Positions 35,597-49,538 are shown, numbered from the stretch's first letter. The stretch is 64,000 bases of DNA from Vitis vinifera (GCF_030704535.1 NC_081822.1:35231001-35295000), one strand, 5' to 3'. The notes: generated by a model from the letters alone, not told the origin. Translations and numbers: made by a program.

Positions 35597-38325
35597 TAGG
35601 CCTTTCTATAAACGAAAAGTATTAGGTGGAATTCAAGGGAAGTTCTGGTATATGAGTGGATTCATGGGGCAACTACTTATAGGCCTTTTGAGATAAGGAA
35701 ATGTGCTAAAAATAGAAAACCCAGAAGAAAAAAAGTAGGGTTTTGGGATCTTGAAGGGTCAAAAATTGCGGGTTTTGCTAAAAATAGTAAAGAGCTCAAG
35801 GCTAATCGATGTGGTTGCATGAAAAGGGAGCAGAGAGGAAGGCAGATGGTTGAAAGGTCCGGAGAATCAACATAGGGTTTGGTGTTCTTTTCAGTGAAGT
35901 TTCTAAATATAGAGAGAGTGTAATCTATGTGGTGTGCATGTGGGACTGATCTGAGCAGTGACTCTTATCCACCACCTTCAAATCCATATTTTCACATTAC
36001 TCATCTGGATAAGAGTTCTCTTGTGCAGCGGTTTTTGACTCTTACTTCCACTGTCGAGGATGTTTGGGGTATGTTCCGTTAACTTGTTTTCAAAATCAGT
36101 TTTTTTGTTTTTTACAATAAAAAATTTTGAAAACATGTTTAACAACAACAAAATAGAAATACTTTTTTATTTCTATTTTGAAAATAGAAAACAATATTTT
36201 ATAATAATATTTTTAATTATTTTATAATAAATTTTTTAATTATTTTATAATAATATTTTTAATTATTTTCAATTATTTTCACCACTTAATTTTTTAGAAC
36301 TATTGAACTAATTATATAGATATAAAAAATAATTAAAAGTAAACTTCTACGAATAAAAATTACTTTTAATTAATATTTTAAAACTTAGAAAATAGTATAA
36401 GAGCATTTTTACATAATATCATATAACAGTTTTTAAAAACAATTTTATTTAAAGAAAAAAAACACTTTCCAAATATACCCTTAACCTTTTTATTATTACA
36501 TAAATTTTCATCATTTGGTAAAATTTAAGGATCATTTTAATTTGAATTTTTTTTAAAAAAATTATTGAAAATATATTAATTAATTAATTTTAGTTTAAAT
36601 ATATTGATAGAATAAAATTAATTTGAATTAAACTTGAACTAGATTTTTCCAATTAGTATAATCTTTTAATACAATTCAATTTATGATCTTATTTTAAACT
36701 ATCATCAAATTTATTAAACATATTGTCAATTTAATTTAAATTTTTAACATATTCTAAAAAGAAATTTTTTATTTTTGGATATAATTATAATATGATATTT
36801 TAAAAAATAAAAATAAAATAAATCTTATTATATAGGATGATTTAAATTTTATGAAACTATTAAATCATATTTGGTCAATTGGTTGCATTTAGGTCATCAA
36901 AATCTTAGTCAGAATTCAACCCAAATAAATTTCATGTTACAAATATTTTACCATAATTTAATGTACTAAAAATTCTTATCCAAGTCTATTCTAACATGTC
37001 CATTCAATAGTTTGAATTGAAATGTGGATGATGGAGCCAACTTACCAAATTCCACCCTAACGTAAATCATGCATTGTATGTGTATAATATACACATCACC
37101 ATGCCAGGTGTCAGCATATGAGAGGTTGATTGAATGACTAAGCTATATATAGCCACATAGGTGTATATGCTCTCATGCATTCGTTATGGCGGTGCATGCA
37201 TGGAGATGGTGGTAGAATCTAAGCCTTCCTCACCCTTTGACCCTTTGACTTTAGGATTATAAATTCTTTTTTTTTTTTTTGTCATTTGTCCATATAAATC
37301 AATAATTAAAAATATTTTTAAAATGAATTAAAAATATAATATTTGTAAGCAATAAAGGGAATGATAAATAAAAGTGAAAAAAAATATTAAAATCAACATA
37401 TTTTATTGTCTTATTCGATAAAAGAAAAAGAAAATTGAAATAGTATATAATTTAAATGTCTAAAAAATAGAGGATAAAAGAAAACTCTAGAAGACAACAT
37501 CACGATTCTTATCTAATATAAAGAGGGGACTCTAGTTATCCACATAACTTGTTGGTTGATAAGTATCATTTCCCTAATCAATAGTGAATGTATCCTTCAT
37601 TATATTTGGAACATGGATGATGTAAATTAGTTGATGGGTAGAACAACAATCCAAATTGATCTTTTCTTTCGAATTTGAGTTTGGGTTCATCATGTTAGAG
37701 TCAAGTTGATTGCCTTGTATGAGTCAAATTCAACTTGGATTTAATGCCCATAATGACTCTTTCTCTAATTTATAAAAACAAAATTAAATTATAGATAGCA
37801 CAACATTTTAAGATTATAGCAAAATCGAACTCTAGAAAATAAAATTATCCATAGCATAATAAAATATGATTTTTTTTCTTTAAAATTATTTGAAAAACAT
37901 GTAAATATAAATATTATTATATATAATAATATAGATTATAAATATTATTAAAATATTAAAATTTGGCTCCTCGAATGGTGTAAATGGTTGATTCCAATCT
38001 AATAAAACAACTTCACGTAAGCTTTATCCAAGTATTAAACCCAACCCATTTGAGGCCTTGTAACAATGGCTGGTTGGACCCAAGAAGTAGTTTTGGTCTT
38101 AAAAATTGTAATTAATTCATATAGCATATTTTATTTACCTCCATTAAGGATTTGATTAAATAAATCTAATTTTTATAGGTTTGAAATCTCATCATATACC
38201 TCCCTTATTTTGAATAGAAGGGGAGAGAAATAAAAATAAGAAATGAAAATGATAAAGGCGGTATTTATGAAATTTTAAATCATAGAGATTAGATGTATTT
38301 AGTCGAAATCTTAGAAAAAATGAAT

Positions 38326-38380
<55 letters not shown>

Positions 38381-39405
38381 TGATTTGATTTTGATCAATT
38401 GTATTTAAATAAATTTATACTATTCATGGAATCAATATAGAGATTTTCTATCCACCTTATTTTAAATCTTTTAATGTCACTTTTAATACTACAAAGCAAC
38501 CAAAAAAAAATTATAAAAGAAAAAAAAAAAAAAACATCATAATCAACTTATTCATCGATTCTTTATCCGATCGATCACTAAAAGTTATCCAATCAATCCA
38601 ATAAATTTTGAGACAGCAATTGGAGTGTTATAATTCAATATCCCAATTTCCAAGTAAAGCCTTCATTGGATGGGTATATTCAAATTATCAATAATGATGG
38701 GTAACTTTATGTTAAGTTGGGATAAGGATATAATAATGGTTCCAACTATTTTAATAAATTTAGATACAAAAGAAAAAGTATGAAGAATATGTTTGATAAT
38801 ATTTAAAAATAATAATTTTTAAATACCATTTTTAAATTATTTTTTAAACTAAAATTTTACCTGAAAATTCAAATATAGAAAATATTTTTCTCATCTTATT
38901 CTTTAAGAATATTTTGTGCTCCTTGTCTATACAATACAAAAGTTTCTCAAATATTAGTCTTCATATTTTCAATTTTTTTACTAGAATATTCTATCAAAAA
39001 AAAAAACATAGGAAAATATGTCAATTTATTCTTAAAAATATATATTTTCAAAATAAAGCCTCAAAAAAAATATTTTTAAAATATATTCTTAAAAAATTAT
39101 TTTTAGTCAAAAACTTTTAAAATGTGTTTTTCAAATTTAAACTATTTTCAAATAAAGTTTTCAAGAACTTAAATTTCTTCTCTTTTTTTTTTTTTTTTAA
39201 TGAATTAGGTATTTTTCAAATGAATTAAGATATTTTCAAAAGTTTGAATGAGACCATGTATAATATGATGTTTAAATTTTAATTTTTATATGAAATTTTA
39301 AATTTAATTTTTTTATTTTTTATAATTAAACAATATATATATATACACACATGTGTGTGTAAATGACAAGATATAACATGATATACAAGATAAGAATTGA
39401 GATTA
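35597..39405. other. AT-rich intergenic DNA
   Basis: 35597-35760 is gene E's promoter. At 36066-36482 a weak inverted-repeat pair (GGGTATGTTCC / AAATATACCC) suggests another MITE-like unit. The remainder shows no gene. A long TA microsatellite lies at 38331-38375. Confidence 0.5.
38331..38375. repeat. (TA)22 microsatellite
   Basis: 45 bases of alternating TA, uninterrupted. Confidence 0.92.
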
Positions 39406-39410
39406 TATAT
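39406..39410 (+). repeat. target-site duplication of Copia element, left
   Basis: TATAT, identical to 44360-44364 on the other side. Five bases is the normal Copia value; the TA-rich context weakens the evidence slightly. Confidence 0.8.
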
Positions 39411-39649
39411 AGATAGAAAGGATGAAACTGAAACTCTGCTCTCTTTGTTAAAGAAGCTAGAGAGAGAAATTGAATATATATATTGTTCAAAGAACTCTAT
39501 TACAACAGATGGAAACAGGTTGTAATAACAATTGGTACAACTAAAATACAATTGGTAAAATAACAAACCAATAACAATAAAGCTAACAAATAACAAGTGG
39601 GTTTCATCTCGAGAGATCAGTAACTAACTCCTCTTTTCTTGGCTTATCA
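39411..39649 (-). repeat. Copia 3' LTR (239 bp)
   Basis: On the minus strand it starts TGATAAG and ends CTATCT; the outer base breaks the usual CA end in both copies. The polypurine tract GAAGGGGGA abuts its start. It has three bases (CAA in the plus sense) that the other LTR lacks. Confidence 0.93.
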
Positions 39650-42600
39650 TCCCCCTTCAAGTGAAAGGGTCTTGGGAGTTATACAAAGCTGAGATTTGAG
39701 GGATAAGAACCATGAACTTGTGAGATGCTTAGTCAATAAATCTGCTGGCTGCTCTTCAATGGGAACAAAGTGCAGTTGTATCTTTCCTCTCATGACTTGA
39801 TCTCGTATAAAATGAAGGTCTATTTCTATGTGTTTAGTTCTAGCATGAAACACAGGGTTCTTTGCCATATGGTAAGTACTGATATTTTCATACCAAAGTA
39901 GAGGTATTGTAGGTATTGGCACACATAGCTCTTGCAGTAAGACTTCCATCCAAACAATCTCAGCAGTAGCGAAAACAAGGCCACGATACTCAGACTCTAC
40001 ACTGCTGCGAGACACTACTTTTTGTTTGGTAGAGGACCAAGAGACTAAGTTACCTCCTAGATAAATGAGATATCCACTTGAGTTCTGCCTATCATCAAGG
40101 TGAGCACCCCAATCTGCATCTGTGAATCCCTTTATTGTCAAGTTACTTGAAGGACTTAACAGGAGCCCATCTTGCATTGTTCCTTTTAGATACTGAAGTA
40201 TTCGTTTGATTGAGAGCCAGTGAGCTGTGGTTGGTTGTTGCATAAATTGGCATGCCTTATTGACAGCAAAGGCTATATCAGGTCTTGTCAAGGTAACATA
40301 CTGAAGTGCCCCTACTACACTTCGATAATGAGTAACATCTGCCATAGGACCTCCATCAAATTTAGACAAGTTCTTCCTAATAGCACCAAGTGTTTTTGCC
40401 GGTTTGGTATCAAACATTTCAGTTTTATGAAGCAGATCTGAAATGTATTTGGTTTGGCTCAAATTCATAGAGCCTTCATTGTAAGAAACCTCTATATCGA
40501 GAAAGAATGAGAGTTGACCCAAGTCTCATAAGGCAAAAACTGAATCAAGTTTAGCTATGAGAAAAGAAATTTGTGTGGAGGAGCTACCTGTTATGATTAT
40601 ATCATCAACATAGACAAGAACTATCAAAGTAGTGGCCTGACCAAAGTGTAGAAACATAGAACTATCAGTCCGAGACATGTTGAATCCCCACTGAAGAAGA
40701 GTAGAGTTGAGTCTTTGAAACCAAGCTCGTGGGGCTTGTTTCAAGCCAGATAAAGCCTTCTTCAATCTACACACTCTATTTGGGAATTGAGTGTCGAAGT
40801 ATCCAGGAGGTTGAGACATATAGACTTGTTCTTCTAACTCACCATTGAGGAAGGCATTGTGAACATCAAGCTGCCGAATTTCCCACTTAAAACTGAGAGC
40901 AACAGTAAGTATGATGCGAATAGTGGCAGCCTTAACTACTGGACTAAAGGTCTCAAAATAGTCCAGACCATGCGTCTGATTATATCCTTTTGCCACAAGC
41001 CTGGCTTTATACCTCTCTATACTCCCATCTGGCTTATGTTTCAGTTTATTCGCCCACTTACAGCCAATCACATTGACATCAGGTGGTTGTTCAACAAGAT
41101 CCCAAGTATGGTTTCGATGAAGAGCAGCAATCTCCATTTCCATAGCTTTAGTCCAGTTTGGATCTTTGAAGGTTTGTTTGAGAGTAGATGGTTCTGAAAC
41201 CTTTATGGCAGAGAGATCAAGAATGGTCTTTTTCTTAGTTATACCACCCATGGACCTTGTTGTCATTCGTGGAGTAGGAGCAGTGACTTGAGGTTCTAGA
41301 ACAGATTCAGGTGGCAAATCTATAGTAGGAGAAAAACTAGATGTGTCTAGAGGTGAAAAAGAGTCTGTAGGAATAGGACTTTCACTTGTGGATAGAGAAT
41401 GAGAATCCATGGAAGCATGACTGATATTTGAATCTATGAGAAGATATGGAGTAGGAAAAAAAGTAGGAGCTATAATGGTAGGGGTAGAGCCTTCTGCTGA
41501 AGTATCATTAGAAGAAATGGAAGACTTGGACTGAGCAAGTGGGAAAGTTGATTCATCAAAGACCACGTGGGGAGTAATATAGACTCTTCCAATTACATAA
41601 TTAAGACATAAAAACCCCTTGTGATTCAAACTATAGCCAAGAAAAAAACATTGGACAGATCGGTACTGCAATTTATGAGTGTTGTATGGCCGAATGAAAG
41701 GATAACAGAGGCAACCAAACACACGAAGAGATTTATAATCAGGATGCCTTCTAAAAAGAGGGAAGTAAGGAGAGTCATCCAATTACATAATTAAGACATA
41801 AAAACCCCTTGTGATTCAAACTATAGCCAAGAAAAAAACATTGGACAGATCGGTACTGCAATTTATGAGTGTTGTATGGCCGAATGAAAGGATAACAGAG
41901 GCAACCAAACACACGAAGAGATTTATAATCAGGATGCCTTCTAAAAAGAGGGAAGTAAGGAGAGTCATACTCGAGAACTTTGCTTGGCATTAGATTGATA
42001 AGAAAAGTTGCCATCTGAAAAGTGCAATACCAGTACTTCATTGGTAAGGAAGCATAAGATAACAAAGCCAACCCAGTCTCAACTACGTGTCTGTGCTTCC
42101 TCTCAACTCTACCATTTTGAGTTGAGTTGTATGGATAGGAGAATCGATGGGCAATACCAACTGCTTGAAGAAAAGACATAAAAGATAGAAATTCTCCACC
42201 ATTATCAAATTGTAAGCACTTAATTTTCGTGTCAAACTGATTCTCCATTTGAAGTTTGAATCGCTTAAAGATGGGAAGGGCTTGATCCTTTGTTTGTAAT
42301 GAATAAAACCAAGTGTACCTGGAATAATCATCTACAAAAAGAATGAAATATTTCGCTTCAAATGTAGATTTAACTGAGGCAGGTCCCCAAATATCATTAT
42401 AAACAAGTTCTAAAGATTTAAATGCATGAAAATTTGAGAGCTGAGTGGGTAGTCTATGACTTTTAGCTAACTGACAATCAGAACAAACAGTAGATTTATA
42501 TTTCCTAGAAGCAACATTACAAGTATTCATGACTTTTGAAACAATGTCAGAAGCAGCATGGCCTAGTCTATTATGCCATAACTCTGCTTTATTTTCAACA

Positions 42601-42839
42601 GTACTAGAAAAATGGGAATGAAAAGCAGAAGCATTATTAATACTACTATAAGGTTTCTTGTTGCTAAACATAGGAAACTTGTAAAGCCCATTTTCAAGCT
42701 TGCCTTGAGCAAGAACCATCTTCGTATGTCGATCCTTTACAAAGAAAACATTAGAATGAAACTCAATCAAGGCATTATTATCTAAGCAGAACTTAGCCAC
42801 ACTAATCAAATTAGCTGAGATAAAGGGGACATGAAACAC
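39647..42839 (-). pseudogene. Copia pol: integrase, reverse transcriptase, RNase H (broken)
   Basis: From 42839 downward: the integrase HHCC region (LWHNRLGH, CSDCQLAK); a core with NDIWGP, FDNGGEF and ERKHRH for the D, D and E positions; then RT with YVDDIIITG intact, and RNase H with ADWGAHLDDRQNSSG. A 190-bp tandem duplication (41588-41967) puts the second part of pol out of frame. A TGA at 40526-40528 cuts RT between FAL and DLG. A TAG at about 42874 separates pol from the upstream gag-protease frame. The final stop TGA (39647-39649) is made by the first three bases of the LTR, and the last codons (LEGG) are the polypurine tract. Confidence 0.9.
41588..41967 (-). repeat. 190-bp tandem duplication in Copia integrase/RT linker
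   Basis: 41588-41777 and 41778-41967 appear identical over the full 190 bases. 190 is not a multiple of three, so the frame changes after it. No difference between the copies was seen, so the duplication is young, or an assembly artefact. Confidence 0.93.
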
Positions 42840-42875
42840 CTTCTTGAGTTGAAAAGAATGTGTATGAGAATGAAG

Positions 42876-44049
42876 CTATTTAGAGCGAATATTGGAGATG
42901 GAGAGATGCTTACCATTACCAATAGTGACTCTATCTGTTCCCGTGTATGGTGAAGTACTGGTTCGATTCCCCAAATTCTGAGTCAGATGGTGACTTGCTC
43001 CAAAATCCAAATACCAACTCTCATCTGCAGGACTATTAGAAGAAGAAGCAACCATAGCAGATATATTGTTTTGATTCCCATTATTCAAAGAAGGAGAAGT
43101 AATAGTCTGACCACCTTGAAAAGAGATATCAAACCTGTGATAACAGATCTGAGCAGTGTGACCAAACTTACCACATAACTGACATTGAGGTTTCTCACTT
43201 GGATTGGAATTTTGCCTTCCACCTTGTCCATTTCTACCTCCACGTCCATGACCTCTGTAGGTGTAATTATTGTTATTTGGAGCGTAGCCTTGTCCACGAC
43301 CTCCATTAAACTTCCTTCCACCACCTCTGTTATTAGAGGAAGAGGCATAATTGGCAGACATTTGTTCAATCGAGCTTTGTTGCTCAAGATGATGCTCAAA
43401 GGCTAATAATATACTATGTATAGCTTCAAGAGAGATATTATCATCTCTAATGTTGATAGCAGTAACAACAGCATTGTAGTCGAATCCAAGACCTCCAAGA
43501 AGATTCATAACCTGATCTTGTTTTGAGACGGGTTCTCCAATAGCGGCTAGATTATCAATAGCTTCTTTGATCTTCATTATGTAGTCTATCATCGACATTG
43601 ATATTTTCTTTGTGGATTGTAATTCGAGTCTGAGTTGCATTATCTTAGCTCTTGAAGAAAATGAAAAAAATACTTTCCAAGGCATTCCAAGCAGAGTGAG
43701 AAGTATTATGGCCTATGATCTGTGCCATGATACCTGGTGTGAGCGACGAGTAGATCTAGTTGAGGATTGTTCGATCTTGTCTCCTCCAAGCAACAAAAGC
43801 TGGATTGATCACTCCTGGACTCAAATCTTTCTTCGTATAGATAGAGGTTCCATCAATGAAATCCTCAAAGCCATTAGCAAAAACAACATTATCAATCTGA
43901 GATCTCCACAGGATGTAATTCGTCCGATCAAGTTTCACAAGCAAAGTGTGATTAAGCATCTGATAGGAAGGAATGGACGCCATTGTTGAGCTTTGTCCAG
44001 ATCCAATCGAACCAGAGGAATAAGAAGATTGTGTCGAAGTAGAGGTCAT
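42876..44049 (-). pseudogene. Copia gag and protease start (broken)
   Basis: From ATG 44049-44047: the typical N-terminal LDRTNYILWRSQI segment, TAG at 43756-43758, then a frameshift near 43670 in a T-rich run, after which the frame is open (QLRLELQSTKK, a CCHC knuckle CQLCGKFGHTAQIC, and the protease box WYLDFGASHH) to 42876. The box has DFG where active copies have DSG or DTG, so the catalytic triad is altered. Gag would form the particle; this copy cannot. Confidence 0.88.
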
Positions 44050-44106
44050 GTTTGGATCGAGAGAAACAGAGAGAGTGAGAAATAGAAGAAAAATTCACAC
44101 CTTGAA

Positions 44107-44122
44107 CGTGAGCTCTGATACC
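44107..44122 (-). promoter_or_regulatory. Copia primer-binding site
   Basis: Minus strand TGGTATCAGAGCTCAC directly inside the LTR. TGGTATCAGAGC is the known complement of plant initiator Met tRNA and is used by many Copia elements. Confidence 0.88.
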
Positions 44123-44123
44123 A

Positions 44124-44359
44124 AGATAGAAAGGATGAAACTGAAACTCTGCTCTCTTTGTTAGAGAAGCTAGAGAGAGAAATTGAATATATATATTGTT
44201 CAAAGAACTCTATTACAACATATGGAGACAGGCTGTAATAACAGGTGGTACAACTAAAATACAGTTGGTAAAATAACAAACCAATAACAATAAAGCTAAC
44301 AAATAAGTGGGCTTCATCTCGTGAGATCAGTAACTAACTCCTCTTTTCTTAACTTATCA
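44124..44359 (-). repeat. Copia 5' LTR (236 bp)
   Basis: Same ends as the other LTR: minus strand TGATAAG to CTATCT. About 11 mismatches to it by eye. Contains a TATATATA stretch at about 44190 that may be the TATA box. Confidence 0.93.
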
Positions 44360-44364
44360 TATAT
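44360..44364 (+). repeat. target-site duplication of Copia element, right
   Basis: TATAT, matching 39406-39410. Confidence 0.8.
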
Positions 44365-47300
44365 TATATCTCATGTTTAGGTGACCATAAGATAGGATAA
44401 ATTATCCTGTGACTTATTTTATTTTTTATTCAACTAAATACAAAATAAGATGAGTAAGATAGATTATTCAACTTTGTATCATCCCATGATTTATTCATTA
44501 TTCTAATTCATTTTCTTCATTTTTTTTTTAAAAATTCTTTATATTAATCATTTTGAAAAATAAAAAAATTTCATTAAGAAAGTAAAATTATAGTTTGAAA
44601 AAGAAAAAGAAAAGTGATATTAATACATGTATTATTTAATATCTACAAATTTTTTTTTATATATTTAACAATATAATTAATATTTTTATTTATAAATTTC
44701 AAATATTTTAATTATGAATATCATTAATAAAAAAATACTTGCTAAATGATAGGATATAGAACGAGTGATTTTCAAATAATATTTTTTAAATAAATATTAA
44801 ATATTAAGGTAAAATATGTTTTTTCATTTAATTTTTTAATTCTTATACAAATCAAACATAAGCTTGTACAACATATTCATTAGATATATCCTAAATCCTA
44901 AGATAAGCATATTATCATATCTTGCCAACCTAAATTTATTAAGATTCCCAAAGAGAGCTATAAAAAACTAAACCAGAAAATCCCATATGGATTAGGTTTT
45001 CGAAAACAAGATGAGAAAATACCAAGAAAAAACAATCAATTCAACGACTAAAAACACAAGTTCATGCAACCTTGACTTGGTTGAATGGACTTGCATGCAT
45101 GCATGCCACCAAATCAAAGCAAACTTGAAGCAATATCCCCCCATCATATTGATTATCAATTTAGAGTAAGAATCAAGTTTTGGATACCATACATTAATTA
45201 AATTCATAACACTAAACACAATGCAATGCATTAAAAGACGTGAGAATCATTCATTTCTATTATTTATAGTTGATAAAATCTCTGTTATTTCAACATTCAA
45301 ACCCTTCAATTTGACACTAAAGCACTGTCCCAAAGGGATCTCCAGTGATGATGGGTAGGATTATTCATGGCTTTTTATCTAATCAACCCATTTTTTTAAG
45401 AGCAAATATTGGAGGGTTTGACTAGGGTTTATAAGAAAGTGTGCTGTTTCATGGTGTACTGTGTGGGATTCTTGGAACGGTGTCTGGGTTTTGAGTAGTG
45501 GGAAATCAACAATTTTTTTTTTAATTTAAAAAAAAGGTAAAGTATTTGATTTGTATTATTATTTTATCCGATTAATTCAACGAGTATGAGTTGTTTATAT
45601 GCCATTACTTCATCTTAATTGATAGATATTTTGTTTTTTATGTTTTATAATATATTTTAGAAAAACATGGGTCGGACTTTTTTATTTACGTACCCACATG
45701 CGAGTTATAATAAATAAATAAATAAAAATTTAATATTTAAAAAATTGAAATTTAACTATAAATAAATAAAATAAGTGGGTGTTTGGTAAATAAACTTAAT
45801 AACTTAAATCACTTAATAGTTTAATTTAAATAATTAAATAAATTAAGTATGTTTACTAAAATAACTTGGTTGTGTTACTTAAACTCAAAAAATAGTTTAA
45901 GTAATAAATATAAATAGATAACTTATTTTTAAGACTATATTTTTATTTTACTTTTCAACCCTATTTTATCTTAACTATTTCCATAATCGATCTTCTTTTA
46001 TATTTTAAGACTTCCACTATTATTTAAATTTTTTATTTTAATTATAATTTATGAAGATAAATATGTTAATTTAACGATTTAAAATAAAATTTAAATTAAT
46101 TTTATCAAACAATTGTAATACTTAAAGTGATAATGAAGTAATAAATTTAAGTCAATAATTTAAGTATAATTTAACTTAAAACTAATGTAATTCATTAACT
46201 AATAAGTGTTAAGTTTTACCAAATTCCCTCTAAGTTTCCAAATTATTTATCTTCATTCCCCCATAATAAATAAATAATACCAAAACCGAGTTCTCCATGA
46301 TATAATATTTTTTCAATTTTTTGAAATATTATATTAAAAAAAATTTAGAAATTCATGCTATATGTATTAAATATATCAAATACCCATCCCCTAGTTAAGA
46401 AGCCAATTATTACGGCATGTATGGCCCAAAATTGGATAAATTAGTAAGAATGGAAGAAAGGATAGAAAAGAGGATCAAGTCCCAATTCCATGCGCCGAAA
46501 AAAATCCAAGGCTCGATGACAAAAGTAAAGAAAAATGTAATGTGTGTCACACACCCTTAGACATAATCATTAACAAATTTACATTAATCCTAATTTATAA
46601 TAAAGTTTGTGGAATGGGATACTAAAAGATTGGTTTTTTGTTGACCTACTTTACCTTAATTAATGGGTATGAGATTAGCTCTAAATGGGTTTTTTTTTTT
46701 TTTTTTTTTTATCTTTTTTGTTCTTTGGGGCCCAAAGTTTCTTTGATTTATTATTGTTAAATGCAATAGCAAAAATAAAATAATTTTACATATTTTTCAA
46801 AATTTTACTAACATATTTAGATTCTTAAACATAATTTTGTTTCTAAAACACAACTAAAACTATTTTTGAGAATTTTGGAAGCGGTTTTAAAAATGTTATT
46901 AAACAAATCCTATATTTCTCGGTTTTATTTATTTACATTTCAAAATATTAAATCTTTAAAAATAAAGAAAATATGGTTGTTTCTTAATAAGAATATTTAA
47001 AAATAATAATTTTTTAATATAAATTTATAGTACAGTTTACAGTGTTTATCTTCAAATGTTTCTTAGAAGTGATTTTTTTCAAATCTAAATTTTTTTAAAA
47101 AATATTTTTAAAATAAAAAGCGTTTTCAAAATCACTCGTAATCCTAAAAAAGCCTTGAAAATAAAAATTCATTCCCACTTTTCTTATAAAGTTAGGTACC
47201 AATATATCAAATTCAACCCATCATCCCCACCGTTTAGAATTCCTATCAAATCAACACCTAACTTTAAAGAAAAATAGGCCAACCCCTCCATTACCCCACT

Positions 47301-49453
47301 TCAAAAAAAATCAAAAAAAAAAAAAATCGAAAATCAAATGTCTTAGTCCTAAAGCATCGGAAGAAAGTGGATAAGAGGAAATCCCAAGAAAGAGAATCAA
47401 ATGAAAGCAACATACCCCTAAAAAGCAACCAATTATTCATCCCCACACTCTTCACTCTCCATTCTTCTCTCCTCACCGATTTCGTAGCGCTATCCATGGC
47501 CCTCTTTTCCCGCCATTCTCGCTTTCCCCAAATTTATTTCTTTAAAAATTTTAAAAATAATAATGATAGTTATAAAGTAGCCGTTACAATAGCGGTTTTT
47601 TCGGTTAGTGTTTGCAACCCTAACCGAAAAGGACCAAAATTTAAGCCATTCTTTTTACCCATTAACCACCAATTTTGATGGGTGGTCGGGCACAAGCCTG
47701 GCATGTTAAGTGCCATTTCATTATGGTGATTTTGTGATGTTGTGCGTTGCTGGTGTATGGTGGTAATGGTGGTGCCGCATCTGGCACCGTTTGATGGTGA
47801 TCGAATGGTGTGGAGTGGTTGAAATTTAAAAAAATACGTTGTTAATATTTTTCCACGAGTTTAGGTCTAAGAGCAATAGATGACGGTGGAAGAACTCGAC
47901 TGAGTTGACTCGGTGAAGTGTGAATGAATGGGTCAAATGTTATCGATGATTAAGGCTATTTTGTTGGAATTGATTCTAGATGAGAATGTAACGGGCCCCT
48001 CTTTAAATTGAGTCATTTATGAGTTCTAATATTTTAGTGAAGTAAAAATTTAATATTTTCTCTTATTTAAAGTATAGCAATGGTGAAAATCCACTTTATC
48101 GTATTTCCCATATATGCTATTTTCAAGTCATGTTTGGTATACAAAAATAAGAATTAGGAATAAACATCTCATTTTTTATCGTATTTATATAACTTAAACG
48201 ATAATAAGAATAAAATAAAAAATTAATTCATTTTATAGGTGAGATTTCAATTCATCTCAATTAAAAGGTATTTTGATTTCTTATTACAAATTATTTTTAA
48301 AAATACTTTGCAAAAATTAAATATTTAAAGACTTTTTTAAATAAGTTGTTTTTAAAAATAAATTTTTATTTTGATTTTATAAAAAAAACACAAATTCTAA
48401 ATTCTGTAAACTAAAATTAATTCATGTTTTATTAAAAATAAAAATAATTTTCAATTACAAATAAATTAAAAATAAATAGGTTCTAATAAAATATGAATAT
48501 TAATAATATAATAAAATCATAAAATCATAAATTATATATTTTTATAAATATTATAAAAATATAGATATTAGTATTAATTGATTTATTTTAAAAAAATAAA
48601 TAATAATAATTTCAAAATTATTTAACTTATTAATAAATTTAATACAAAATCTCACTTAATTTGAATTTCATTTTGTCCAATGAAAAAAATGGAAGAATAG
48701 TTACCTATTTTATTTGGTTTTTAAAAATTATTTTTAAATGACAACAACCAAAATAGTGGTATAAAATTTTTAAAGCAATTTTGTTTTAAAATCACATGCT
48801 AGGTTTTCATTACTTAGCTTAAAAAGAAAACTCTCAAGGATTTTTTTAAATGAAAATAAAAAAATTATTTCAAATTGTGAGCTTTTTAAAATAAAAATAA
48901 AAAATCAGAAATTATTTTAAACTATATATACAAATATTATTAACAATTTTATTTTTTTCATTTTCATTCTTTTTTTTATTTAATATTAAAATGGAAATAA
49001 ATTATCATTTTAACTTACATTCCTATGTGCATCCAAACGAGAATTGAAATTACCAATGTCATTTAAATTCAAAAGGGAATAAGAATGAAAACATGAATAT
49101 TCATTCTCATTTCATTTCTCATTCCAACAGATAAGGACATGCAATAGGTCAAAAGGTGACCTTAAATTGTCAAAAGATATTAGAATAGGCTACAAACAAA
49201 CCAACCAATCACTGAGTCAACTCAGGAGTTAGGTCCATATCCAACGACTCAACCATATGCAAATTTGCATGGACTCCCTTTTTTTCCTTTTTTTTTTTTC
49301 ATCATTCGAAACCTAAAATGGAAGACAACATGTCTAAAAACCCGAAGTCCAAACCCCATATTCAAAACCCAATAACTTATCAACAATAAACTAAAGCAAA
49401 GCCTTGAAAGGAAAGCCTAATTTTGCGGTGGTGATTGGGGACACAACCCCTTC
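44365..49453. other. AT-rich intergenic DNA with MITE-like units
   Basis: No gene supported. 45777-46229 is a candidate MITE. 46691-46710 is a T run. 47350-47680 has a more balanced stretch with a 103-codon frame that I do not trust. 48120-49130 contains AT-rich element-like text (GTTTGGTATACAAAAATAAG; TCACTTAATTTGAATTTCAT at about 48653) that recurs near 62440-62960. Confidence 0.45.
45777..46229. mobile_element. candidate MITE, about 450 bp
   Basis: The left end GGGTGTTTGGTAAATAAACT and the right end read inversely, GGGAATTTGGTAAAACTTAA, suggest a terminal inverted repeat, and the inside is AT-rich without a frame. A target-site copy is not clear. Confidence 0.45.
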
Positions 49454-49460
49454 TATATAA
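49454..49460 (+). promoter_or_regulatory. TATA box of the GH9 gene
   Basis: TATATAA 79 bases before the ATG, within CTTCTATATAAGGGC; good position and context. Confidence 0.7.
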
Positions 49461-49538
49461 GGGCATGTCCATTGTGGAATCAAAGTCATAGGCTAATACC
49501 CATTTGCCCTAAAAGTTCACATTTTGTGTCAACTTATC

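Larger units (their letters stand above)
39411..44359 (-). mobile_element. Copia LTR retrotransposon, full length (4949 bp), inactive
   Basis: Two LTRs (39411-39649 and 44124-44359), a Met-tRNA-type primer site, gag, protease, integrase, RT, RNase H and a polypurine tract are in Copia order on the minus strand, with 5-bp TATAT duplications outside. Small size and short LTRs fit the Ale/Retrofit group (inference). By eye the LTRs differ at about 11 of 236 aligned bases plus one 3-base gap, so it inserted fairly recently, probably within the last few million years under usual plant rates. The coding part is broken by nonsense codons, a frameshift in gag and a 190-bp internal tandem duplication, so it could move only with proteins from another element. 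Confidence 0.95.

Noticed and set aside
49524-49538. Extended start of the GH9 frame
   Set aside because: It begins with TTG; the ATG at 49539 gives the expected signal peptide.
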